A stretch of 64,000 nt of DNA from Ideonella alba (GTDB taxonomy: Bacteria > Pseudomonadota > Gammaproteobacteria > Burkholderiales > Burkholderiaceae_C), in contig NZ_JAGQDF010000004.1 of the NCBI RefSeq assembly GCF_018069875.1, positions 1 to 64,000 of the forward strand, read 5' to 3'. The notes under the pieces are model-generated. The model was not told the origin of the DNA. It was given only the letters and a program-made list of their open reading frames with translations, and did not search any database. Shown here one piece after another: positions 16,682 to 23,742 of this stretch (its first letter is position 1; each line of letters opens with the position of its first letter). Both the position numbers and the translations under genes were made by a program.

Positions 16682-17628
16682 CGCGTCACCTCGATCGGCT
16701 GGCCCGGCGGCAGGCGTGCGGCATCGGATGCGCTGGTGGCGCGCGCCTCGACCATGAATACCAGGCGCTGGCGCTGGCCGTTGGAGTAGATGACCGGCGG
16801 CGTGTACTCGGGCGCGGTGGCGATGCGGCTGATGGTGGCGGCGATGGCCGCGCCGCAGCCGTCGCAGCGCAACTGCACCGCCTGGCCCGGGGCCAGTGCG
16901 CCGCGCTCGGTCTCGGCCACCCAGAAGCGCGCCACGCGGGCGCCGGGCGCCAGCAGCGACAGCACCGGCTGGCCGGCGGCCACGTACTCGCCGGCGCGGT
17001 AGTAGGTCTCGGCCACCAGGCCGGCCACCGGTGCGCGCTGCGCCGCCTGGCTCTCGCGCCAGCGCACCTGGGCCAGCGCGGCGGATGCGGCGTCGGCGCT
17101 GGCGCGGGCGGCGGCCTGTTCCTCGCCCCGCGCCGGCAGGCGGGCCACGCGCAGCGCGGCTTCCAGCTCGGCCACCCGATCGCGCGCCTGGCGCTCGGCG
17201 GCGCGGGCGTCGTCCACCCGCTGCGGCGAAACAAAGCCCTCGCGCTGCAGCGCCTGCTGGCGCTGCCACTCGGCCGCGGCGCGCTCGGCGGCACTGCGCG
17301 CCTGCGCCAGCTGGGCCTGGGTGACGGCGATCTCGTCGGCGCGGCGGCCGCTGGTGGTGTTGGCGGCCTGGGCCTGGGCGGCGCGGCGGCGGGCCTCGGC
17401 TTCGGCGGCAGCGTCGGTGGCGGGCTGGGCGTCCAGGCGGAACAGCGGCGCGCCGGCGGCCACGTTCTGGCCGGCCTGCACGTCCAGCGCCTGCAGCGTG
17501 CCGGCCACCGGCGCGGCCACATGCACGTACTCGCCCTCGACATAGCCGGCCCAGCCGCTGGCGGGGCGTTCGCTGCAGGCGACCAGGGCGGCGGCCAACG
17601 CACACATCGCTGTGGCGATCCTCATCAT
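16678..17628 (-). CDS. HlyD/YbhG-type membrane-fusion lipoprotein
   Basis: A 316-aa periplasmic adaptor. The N-terminus is a lipoprotein-like signal (CALAAALVACS). Residues about 35-75 form the first half of a biotinyl-lipoyl-like domain (VAAPVAGTLQALDVQAGQNVAAG), followed by a long alanine/glutamine-rich coiled-coil hairpin (about 75-195) and the second lipoyl half with a beta-barrel (APVAGLVAETYYRAGEYV). It links the inner-membrane ABC permease to an outer-membrane channel, which is not encoded here. It is the first gene of the export operon. Confidence 0.88.
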   Translation of the reverse strand: MMRIATAMCALAAALVACSERPASGWAGYVEGEYVHVAAPVAGTLQALDVQAGQNVAAGAPLFRLDAQPATDAAAEAEARRRAAQAQAANTTSGRRADEIAVTQAQLAQARSAAERAAAEWQRQQALQREGFVSPQRVDDARAAERQARDRVAELEAALRVARLPARGEEQAAARASADAASAALAQVRWRESQAAQRAPVAGLVAETYYRAGEYVAAGQPVLSLLAPGARVARFWVAETERGALAPGQAVQLRCDGCGAAIAATISRIATAPEYTPPVIYSNGQRQRLVFMVEARATSASDAARLPPGQPIEVTR

Positions 17629-17717
17629 GTGCTCCTCAGACCAGACGCTGATGATGGCCCAGGCCCGCGCCCGCGGCCACCCCGCCGATCAAGCCGAAGG
17701 CTGCTAGACTCCGGGCA

Positions 17718-17773
17718 TCAGCGCCGATTTGTTCCGGATTGCGGGCGCTCTACAAATGCTGCTAAAGAGGGAC
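17718..17773 (+). promoter_or_regulatory. SAM-II riboswitch upstream of metX
   Basis: The RNA fits the SAM-II class element by element: P1 AGCGCC (17720-17725) pairs with GGCGCT (17744-17749); the loop begins GATTT and contains ATTGC; downstream come AAATG, GCTAAA and AGAGGG. A pseudoknot helix can form between GTTCC (17731-17735) and GGGAC (17769-17773). SAM-II RNAs bind S-adenosylmethionine and turn off methionine biosynthesis genes, and this one sits just before metX. A weak -10 (TAGACT, 17705-17710) would place transcription start right at its 5' end. An intrinsic terminator follows at 17782. Confidence 0.92.
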
Positions 17774-17781
17774 CCCGGCGC

Positions 17782-17823
17782 ACCCGGTGTCCGTTTCTGA
17801 AGCGGCACCGGGTTTGTTGTTTT
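17782..17823 (+). terminator. Intrinsic terminator between SAM-II aptamer and metX
   Basis: ACCCGGTG (17782-17789) and CACCGGGT (17806-17813) form a perfect 8-bp stem with a 16-base loop, followed by TTGTTGTTTT (17814-17823). It lies 9 bases after the riboswitch and 17 bases before the metX ATG, so it probably serves as a transcription attenuator governed by SAM binding. No clear antiterminator helix was found by eye. Confidence 0.75.
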
Positions 17824-17839
17824 CTGGGGGACCGAAGCC

Positions 17840-18976
17840 ATGGCTTCCGTCGGATACGTTTCGCCGCAGCGCATGCACTTTGCCGATGCGCTGCCGCTGC
17901 GCAGCGGCGCCACGCTGCGCGACTACACGCTGGTCTACGAGACCTACGGCACGCTCAACGCCGACAAGAGCAATGCGGTGCTGGTGTGCCATGCACTCAA
18001 CGCCTCGCACCACGTGGCCGGCGAGTACGCCGACACGCCGCGCAGCGAGGGCTGGTGGGACAACCTGGTGGGCCCCGGCAAGCCGCTGGACACCGACCGC
18101 TTCTTCGTCATCGGCGTCAACAACCCGGGCTCGTGCTTCGGCTCGACCGGCCCGATGCACCTGAACCCCGACACCGGCAAGCCCTACGGCGCCGACTTCC
18201 CGGTGGTGACGGTGGAGGACTGGGTGGACGCGCAGGCGCTGCTGATCGAGCGCCTGGGCATCACCCAGCTGGCCGCGGTGCTGGGCGGCAGCCTGGGCGG
18301 CATGCAGGCCCTGGCCTGGACGCTGCGCTACCCCGAACGCCTGCGCCACTGCGTGGCGGTGGCCACCGCGCCCAACCTGAGCGCGCAGAACATCGCCTTC
18401 AACGAGGTGGCGCGCCGGGCCATCGTCACCGACCCCGATTTCCACGGCGGCCACTTCTACGAGCACGGCGTGGTGCCCAAGCGCGGCCTGCGCGTGGCGC
18501 GCATGATCGGCCACATCACCTACCTCAGCGACGACTCGATGGAGGAGAAGTTCGGCCGCGCGCTGCGCAGCGCCGAGCTGGGCTACAGCACCCAGGACAT
18601 CGAGTTCCAGATCGAGAGCTACCTGCGCCACCAGGGCGAGAAATTCAGCGAGTACTTCGACGCCAACACCTACCTGCTGATCACCCGCGCGCTGGACTAC
18701 TTCGACCCGGCGGCCGCGCATGGCGGCAACCTGAGCAAGGCCTTTGCCGCGGCGCGGCAGAACAAGTTCCTGGTGGTGAGTTTCACCACCGACTGGCGCT
18801 TCTCGGCGGCGCGCTCGCGCGAGATCGTCAAGGCGCTGGTGGACAACCGCATCGACGCCAGCTATGCCGAGATCGCCGCGCCGCACGGCCACGACGCCTT
18901 CCTGCTGGAAGACCCGCGCTACCACGGCGTGATGCGCGCCTACTTCGCGCGGATCGCGACCGAAGGGGGCTTCTGA
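17840..18976 (+). CDS. metX: Homoserine O-acyltransferase MetX
   Basis: A 378-aa alpha/beta-hydrolase-fold enzyme that acylates homoserine in the first committed step of methionine synthesis, in the cytoplasm. The nucleophile elbow GGSLGGMQ places the catalytic serine at S151; the Asp and His of the triad are in TTDWRFS and PHGHDAF. Conserved SCFGSTGP and YFARI segments also fit. The sequence alone does not settle acetyl-CoA versus succinyl-CoA use; many proteobacterial MetX enzymes use succinyl-CoA. It is preceded by a SAM-II riboswitch and followed, with one base between, by metW, the classical pair in beta- and gammaproteobacteria. Confidence 0.96.
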   Translation: MASVGYVSPQRMHFADALPLRSGATLRDYTLVYETYGTLNADKSNAVLVCHALNASHHVAGEYADTPRSEGWWDNLVGPGKPLDTDRFFVIGVNNPGSCFGSTGPMHLNPDTGKPYGADFPVVTVEDWVDAQALLIERLGITQLAAVLGGSLGGMQALAWTLRYPERLRHCVAVATAPNLSAQNIAFNEVARRAIVTDPDFHGGHFYEHGVVPKRGLRVARMIGHITYLSDDSMEEKFGRALRSAELGYSTQDIEFQIESYLRHQGEKFSEYFDANTYLLITRALDYFDPAAAHGGNLSKAFAAARQNKFLVVSFTTDWRFSAARSREIVKALVDNRIDASYAEIAAPHGHDAFLLEDPRYHGVMRAYFARIATEGGF

Positions 18977-18977
18977 G

Positions 18978-19562
18978 ATGAGCACGGAGCACAAGAACCT
19001 GCAGGTCATCGCGCAGCTGGTGCCCGAGGGCAGCCGTGTGCTGGACCTGGGCTGCGGCACCGGCGAGCTGCTGGCCTACCTGCAGCAGCACCGCGGCTGC
19101 AGCGGCTACGGCGTGGAGCTGGACGACGCCAATCTGCTGGCCTGCGCGCAGCGCGGCGTCAACGTCATCCAGCTGAACCTGGAAGAGGGCCTGCAGCTGT
19201 TCGAGGACCGCAGCTTCGACGTGGTGCTGCAACTGGAAACCCTGCAGCACCTGCGCAATGCCGAGCACATGCTGCGCGAGACCGCGCGCGTGGGCCGCAT
19301 GGGCATCGTCAGCTTCCCCAACTTCGCCCACTGGCCCAACCGCCTGGCCGTGCTGCGCGGCCGCATGCCGGTCACCAAGGCCCTGCCCTACGAGTGGTAC
19401 GACACGCCCAACATCCGCGTGGGCACCTACGCCGACTTCGAGGTGCTGGCGCGCAAGAACGGCCTGGACATCCTGGACAGCTTCGGCCTGCAGTCGGGCG
19501 AGGTGGTGCGCCAGTGGCCGAACCTGATGGCCAGCGTGGCGGTGTTCAAGTTCGAGCGCTGA
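18978..19562 (+). CDS. metW: Methionine biosynthesis protein MetW
   Basis: A 194-aa class I methyltransferase-fold protein with the SAM-binding motif RVLDLGCGTGELL (about residues 20-32), motif II acidic YGVELDD, and the MetW-specific segment NFAHWPNRLAVLRGRMPVTK followed by YEWYDTPNIR. MetW works with MetX in methionine synthesis, apparently by supporting the acyltransferase. It is cotranscribed with metX under the SAM-II riboswitch. Length and motifs are normal. Confidence 0.95.
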   Translation: MSTEHKNLQVIAQLVPEGSRVLDLGCGTGELLAYLQQHRGCSGYGVELDDANLLACAQRGVNVIQLNLEEGLQLFEDRSFDVVLQLETLQHLRNAEHMLRETARVGRMGIVSFPNFAHWPNRLAVLRGRMPVTKALPYEWYDTPNIRVGTYADFEVLARKNGLDILDSFGLQSGEVVRQWPNLMASVAVFKFER

Positions 19563-19660
19563 GCGCCAACGGCCGAATTGCGCCCCGCCGGCCAGCGCAG
19601 CCCTTCGGGAGGGGGTGGCATCCAATAGCCCGGAGGCCAGGCGCGCCCTGCGCTGGCCAG

Positions 19661-19730
19661 CGCTCGGCCGCTCCGGAGCGGCCAGCGCCCCCCTCGGGGG
19701 GTGGCCTGCGGTACCCCGCAGGCCGGGGGC
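19661..19730. repeat. Three-hairpin REP-like intergenic element (copy 1)
   Basis: Three consecutive dyads: the 18-base perfect palindrome at 19666-19683 (GGCCGCTCC with its complement); CCCCCC-TC-GGGGGG at 19688-19701; and GGCCTGCGG/CCGCAGGCC at 19703-19724. It sits between the converging metW and gspB-like genes and may end both transcripts. A second element with the same order of hairpins is at 43911. Related GC-rich hairpin elements are common in Burkholderiales intergenic regions. Confidence 0.7.
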
Positions 19731-19731
19731 T

Positions 19732-20457
19732 TCAATACGGCATCTCGAAGCGCTGGTCCTTCCAGCGCAGCCGGGCGCTGCGGGGACCGATGCGCTCGAG
19801 CAGCAGGCCGGGCACCACGCTGTCGCCCTCGCGCATCAGCTGGTCGTTGATGACCAGCACGCTGCCGCCGGGGCTGTCGGAGACCATGGCGCCGCCCATC
19901 TTCAGCGTGGGCAGTTCGGCGCGGGTGGATCCCGGCAGGTCCTGGTAGCGCAGCACCGGCCGGCTGGGCGGGGGCGGCGCCGATTCCTCGGACATCTTCA
20001 GGCCGGCGCCCGCGCGGGGCTCGGGCGGCTTCGGCGCGGGCGCCGTACCAGGCACCGGCGTGACCGGCGACGTTGCTTGCTGCGCGGCGGGTGGCGGCGC
20101 GGCGGCAATGGTCGGCGCGGCGGGGGGCGGCGCCACCGCGACTGACGGGGGCGCTGGCAACGTCGCTGGCGGCACGGCCACGGGCGCGACCACAGCCGGC
20201 TCGGCCACTGCCACTGGGACGGGTGCCGGGGGGCGCTGGCTGGTGCGCAGCCACCAGGCCACGGCGGTCAGCAGCAGCACGCTGAGCACCGCGATCAGCA
20301 CCCAGGGCGGGCGCCGTTCGCCCGCCACCGCAGGCTCGTCCACCGCGGCGCTCACCGGGGTCGGCAGATCGACCTGGTCGTGCAAGCCGGGCACGGCGCC
20401 GCGGCTGCGTTCGCGCTCGGCGTCGGCGCGGCGGAGGGCATCGAGGATGATGGACAT
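19732..20457 (-). CDS. gspB: GspB-type general secretion pathway protein
   Basis: A 241-aa bitopic inner-membrane protein beginning MSIILDALRRADAERER, the hallmark N-terminus of GspB/ExeB proteins. A transmembrane helix follows (PPWVLIAVLSVLLLTAVAWWL, about 48-69), then a long Pro/Ala-rich periplasmic linker and a C-terminal T2SS-B domain with VLVINDQLMREGDSV and ERIGPRSARLRW. GspA and GspB assist assembly of the type II secretin through the peptidoglycan. It starts 17 bases after the GspA-like gene, with GAGGAG as ribosome binding site. No other type II secretion gene is in the window. Confidence 0.85.
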   Translation of the reverse strand: MSIILDALRRADAERERSRGAVPGLHDQVDLPTPVSAAVDEPAVAGERRPPWVLIAVLSVLLLTAVAWWLRTSQRPPAPVPVAVAEPAVVAPVAVPPATLPAPPSVAVAPPPAAPTIAAAPPPAAQQATSPVTPVPGTAPAPKPPEPRAGAGLKMSEESAPPPPSRPVLRYQDLPGSTRAELPTLKMGGAMVSDSPGGSVLVINDQLMREGDSVVPGLLLERIGPRSARLRWKDQRFEMPY

Positions 20458-20474
20458 CGGGGGCTCCTCGGGGC

Positions 20475-22178
20475 TCAGCGGGCCGCAGCGTCGGGGCGCC
20501 GCAGCCGGGGTTCGGCCACGCCGGTGACCCGGTTCAGCAGCATGAAGGTGGCCGGGCCGGCGACACCGTCGTCGACCAGGCCCTGGGCGCGCTGGAAGGC
20601 CTGCAGGCGCGCCAGCAGCGCGGCATCCAGCGTGGCGCCGGGCTCCGGCAGCGGCTGGCCGGCCCAGCGCGCCAGGCCCTGCGCCAGCGCGTCCACCGCC
20701 GGGCCCGAGCGGCCGGCGGTGAGCGCGCCGCTGTAGCCATCCGGCGGCCGCCACAGCGTGGCGAAGACGCCGCGCCAATCGCGCGCCAGGCGCTCCAGCG
20801 GCACGGCCTGCAGCCGGCCGTCGCGCGACAGCAGTGCCACGCGCTCGTCCAGGCCGACCAGCAGCAGCGGCCGCTCCTGGCCCTGGGGGTCGCGCCACAG
20901 CAGCCAGCCCGGGCGGTCCAGCGGGCGCACCTGGTTCCAGGGCAGGTTGGCGCGCAGGCACAGCAGGCGCGTGTTGCGCTGCAGGTCGGCGCAGGGGTCA
21001 GCCTCGCCCAGCTGCACGTTCCAGGCGGCGGCCAGCTGGCGCCAGGCGCTGCGCTCGTCGGGCAGGGCAAAGGCCTCGGGGCTGGCGTCGGCGACAGATG
21101 CCGCCGGTGACACCGTCACCGGTACCGCGGCCACCGGGGCCGACGCCCGCGCCAACGGGGCCGCAGCAGCCACCGGCGCACTGCCCGCCACCGCAGCGGC
21201 GCGCGGTGCGTCGCCCTGGTGGCCCAGCCACCAGCCGACGCTGCCGCCCAGCAGCACGGCCACGCCGACCGCCAGGCCCCACACCGCCCACTCGCTGCGT
21301 GAGCGGCGGCGCGAGCGTCGCCGGCGGCTGGCGCTGTCGGGTGCAGCGGGTGCGGCGCTGTCGAACACCTCGCGCGCGGCGCGCTCGACCAGCAGCGCAT
21401 CGACCTTGGCCCGGCCGGCCGCGTAGGCGCCCAGCAGCGCGCGGTCGGCCAGCAGGTTGATCTTGCGCGGCACGCCGCCGCTGAGCGCATGCAGGCGCTG
21501 CACGGCGCGCACGTCAAAGGGCAGCTCGCCCTGCAGCCCGGCCACCGACAGCCGGTGCGCCAGGTAGCGCGCGGTGTCGGCCTCGTCCAGCGAGCCCAGG
21601 TGGTAGCGCGCGATCACCCGTTGCGCCAGCTGCTCCAGCTCGGGCCGCGCCACCATGCCGCGCAGCTCGGGCTGGCCGATCAGGATGATCTGCAGCAGCT
21701 TGCGCTCGGCGGTCTCCAGGTTGGTCAGCAGGCGCAGCTGTTCCAGCACGTCGGCCGAGAGGTTCTGGGCCTCGTCGATGATCAGCACGCTGTGGCCACC
21801 CTCGGCATGCACGCGCAGCAGGAAGGCGTTCAGCGCGTCGATGTGGTCCTTGATCGTCGGCGCCTCGTGGCCCGGTCCGGCCGGCACCGGCACGCCGAAC
21901 TCGCCGCAGATGGTCTGCAGCAGCTCCACCGCGTCGAGCTTGGGGTTGAACACATAGGCCACGTGGGTGTGCGCTGGCACCTGCTCCAGGAAGGCCCGGC
22001 ACAGCGTGGTCTTGCCGGCGCCGATCTCGCCGGACAGCAGCACGAAGCCGCCGCCGCCCTCCAGGCCATAGAGCAGGTGGGCCAGGGCCTCGCGGTGGCG
22101 TTCGCTGAGGAACAGGTAGCGCGGATCGGGGGCGATCGTGAACGGCGCCTGCCTGAGCCCGAAGAAGCTCTCATACAT
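20475..22178 (-). CDS. gspA: GspA/ExeA-type AAA ATPase with peptidoglycan-binding domain
   Basis: A 567-aa protein beginning MYESFFGLRQAPFTIAPDPRYLF, the signature start of ExeA-like ATPases. Walker A is GEIGAGKTT (residues 50-58) and Walker B SVLIIDEAQNL. After the ATPase domain come a basic RRRRSRRRSR stretch and one transmembrane helix (WAVWGLAVGVAVLLGGSVGWW, around residue 310), so the C-terminal half is periplasmic, ending in a peptidoglycan-binding-1 domain (LLARLQAFQRAQGLVDDGVAGPATF). The family couples ATP hydrolysis to secretin assembly with GspB. ATG 22178 is used instead of the upstream in-frame ATG at 22247. Confidence 0.88.
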   Translation of the reverse strand: MYESFFGLRQAPFTIAPDPRYLFLSERHREALAHLLYGLEGGGGFVLLSGEIGAGKTTLCRAFLEQVPAHTHVAYVFNPKLDAVELLQTICGEFGVPVPAGPGHEAPTIKDHIDALNAFLLRVHAEGGHSVLIIDEAQNLSADVLEQLRLLTNLETAERKLLQIILIGQPELRGMVARPELEQLAQRVIARYHLGSLDEADTARYLAHRLSVAGLQGELPFDVRAVQRLHALSGGVPRKINLLADRALLGAYAAGRAKVDALLVERAAREVFDSAAPAAPDSASRRRRSRRRSRSEWAVWGLAVGVAVLLGGSVGWWLGHQGDAPRAAAVAGSAPVAAAAPLARASAPVAAVPVTVSPAASVADASPEAFALPDERSAWRQLAAAWNVQLGEADPCADLQRNTRLLCLRANLPWNQVRPLDRPGWLLWRDPQGQERPLLLVGLDERVALLSRDGRLQAVPLERLARDWRGVFATLWRPPDGYSGALTAGRSGPAVDALAQGLARWAGQPLPEPGATLDAALLARLQAFQRAQGLVDDGVAGPATFMLLNRVTGVAEPRLRRPDAAAR

Positions 22179-22306
22179 GGCCGGGAGGATACCCCGCCCC
22201 CGCCCAGCCGCCGATGAACGCCGCCCCGGCCTGACATTTCCGGGCATCGGTCGGGCGCGGCTTACCTAGACTGCCCCTGATCCGCCCACCCCGCCCAGGC
22301 CCGCCC

Positions 22307-23137
22307 ATGTCCGCTCAAGCCGCCCGCCGCTTCTTCCCGTTCAACCTGGTGCTGCCCAACATGCCTGGCGTGGCCGCGCAGCTGGTGAAGAGCTTCAACG
22401 ACGACCGCGTCGGCCTGGGCGAGCTGGCCGAGCTGATCGGCCAGGACCCTGCCCTGTCGGCCAAGGTGCTGCGCCTGGCCAACTCGGCCCGCTACAGCCC
22501 GCTGCGCAGCGTCAGCAGCCTGCGCGAGGCCGCCGCCTCGCTGGGCATGACGATGCTGCGCAACCTCTCGCTGGCCACCAGCCTGAGCGGCGCCTTTCCG
22601 CGCGCCGCGGGCCTGGACCCCGACCGCTTCTGGCGCCACGCGATGACCAGCGCCCAGCACGCCGTGCTGCTCAGCCGCGGCGCGCTGCTGGACGCCGACA
22701 CCGCCTACCTGGGCGGCCTGATGCTGCGCACCGGCCAGCTGCTGATGGCGCAGATCGACAAGGCCGGCGTGGCCGAGGTGGAGCAGTCGCTGGCCACGCC
22801 CGGCGGCCGCTTTGCCGCCGAACAGGCGCGCTGGCAGTGCAGCCACGCCGACGTCACCGCCGAGCTGGCCCGCCGCTGGCAGTTCCCCGACACCCTGGTG
22901 GCCGCCTTCCAGGCCAGCGCCACGCCGCTGCAGGCCCAGCCCTACACCGGCCTGGGCACGGTGCTGCACCTGGCCGAGGCCCTGGCCGACGCCGTCGAGC
23001 GGGGTCTGGACCCCGCCGAGGTGGTGCAGGGCCGCTGCGCCGAGCTGCTGGCCCGGTTGCGCATCAAGCCCGACTGGCTGCTGGCTCAGCTGGCCGAGGC
23101 CGCGTCGCCCGACGAGGAGCTGGCGCTGATGCGCTGA
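22307..23137 (+). CDS. HDOD domain protein
   Basis: A 276-aa cytoplasmic protein made of one HDOD domain, a catalytically inactive relative of HD phosphohydrolases used in signalling. Typical segments are PNMPGVAAQLVKSFNDDRV, IGQDPALSAKVLRLANSARY, SLREAAASLGMTMLRNLSLA and FWRHAMTSAQHAVLL. No GGDEF, EAL or receiver domain is attached. Such proteins act in chemotaxis, motility or c-di-GMP networks; the partner is unknown here. Its stop lies only one base before the inverted-repeat element at 23139, so that element now forms its transcript end. Confidence 0.85.
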   Translation: MSAQAARRFFPFNLVLPNMPGVAAQLVKSFNDDRVGLGELAELIGQDPALSAKVLRLANSARYSPLRSVSSLREAAASLGMTMLRNLSLATSLSGAFPRAAGLDPDRFWRHAMTSAQHAVLLSRGALLDADTAYLGGLMLRTGQLLMAQIDKAGVAEVEQSLATPGGRFAAEQARWQCSHADVTAELARRWQFPDTLVAAFQASATPLQAQPYTGLGTVLHLAEALADAVERGLDPAEVVQGRCAELLARLRIKPDWLLAQLAEAASPDEELALMR

Positions 23138-23138
23138 T

Positions 23139-23416
23139 CTAGTGTGCTGTCCCGCAGATCACTGCCCTATGGATTCGTTCAGATGGTGATGATCGTGCGT
23201 TCGCCGCAACGGGCCCATACCTGGCGGTATGCGCACGTTGCGGCGGGCGCGCGAGGGCGCCATCTGAGCGAACCCCTGCGGGGCGGGTCGACACGGGGCG
23301 ATCCGGGCGTTGCCCAACCGGGCAGATACCACCCGGTATCTGCCCGGTCGTGCGCCTACGGCTCATCCCCGTTTCGACCCGTCCATAGGGCAGTGATCTG
23401 CGGGACAGCACACTAG
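23139..23416. mobile_element. MITE-like element with perfect 35-bp inverted ends
   Basis: A 278-base segment whose ends, 23139-23173 and 23382-23416, are exact reverse complements over 35 bases. The outermost CTAG on each side is its own complement and may be a target-site duplication, leaving a 270-base element with 31-bp terminal inverted repeats. Inside are further dyads, including GGGCAGATACC/GGTATCTGCCC and GTTCAGATGG/CCATCTGAGC, so the strand can fold almost end to end. No transposase is encoded; the short open frames inside are products of the symmetry. It is probably a non-autonomous transposon moved by a transposase elsewhere in the genome. Confidence 0.85.
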
Positions 23417-23698
23417 CGCCTTCGGCTGCTCGATCACCACGTCGCCCTGCGGCTCGGCCACGCAGGGCAGCACCCAGCCCTCGGCGCGTTCCTCGGCGCT
23501 CAGGCCGGGCCATTCCACGCGGTAGCTCACCGCCCCGGCACGCAGCCGGCACAGGCAGGCGCGGCAGGTGCCGTTGCGGCAGGAGCGCGGCAGCCACAGG
23601 CCCGCGGCCTGCGCCGCCTCCAGCAGCGACTGCCGTGGCGCCACGGGCAGTTCCCGGCCCAGGGGCTCGATGCGCAGACACGGCAGTGGGGGCGTCAT
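23363..23698 (-). CDS. [2Fe-2S] ferredoxin whose C-terminus is supplied by the inserted element
   Basis: A 111-aa plant-type [2Fe-2S] ferredoxin with the cluster motif C-x4-C-x2-C in SCRNGTCRACLC and the fourth cysteine in WVLPCVA. It should carry electrons in the cytoplasm for an oxygenase or reductase. Host-derived sequence ends at about ...VVIEQPKA; the last 17 residues (LVCCPADHCPMDGSKRG) and the stop codon lie inside the inverted-repeat element. If the element is removed and one CTAG kept, the frame would run on for about 18 different residues before a TGA inside the end of the HDOD gene. The core domain is intact, so the protein may still work. Confidence 0.82.
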   Translation of the reverse strand: MTPPLPCLRIEPLGRELPVAPRQSLLEAAQAAGLWLPRSCRNGTCRACLCRLRAGAVSYRVEWPGLSAEERAEGWVLPCVAEPQGDVVIEQPKALVCCPADHCPMDGSKRG

Positions 23699-23742
23699 GC
23701 CGCAATCGTAGACTGGCGGCTTCGCCCCGACGCCCTGCCGCC

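Noticed and set aside
23144-23416. 90-aa open frame inside the inverted-repeat element
   Set aside because: It arises from the element's symmetry: the same ends read in both directions give similar peptides; no transposase motif is present.
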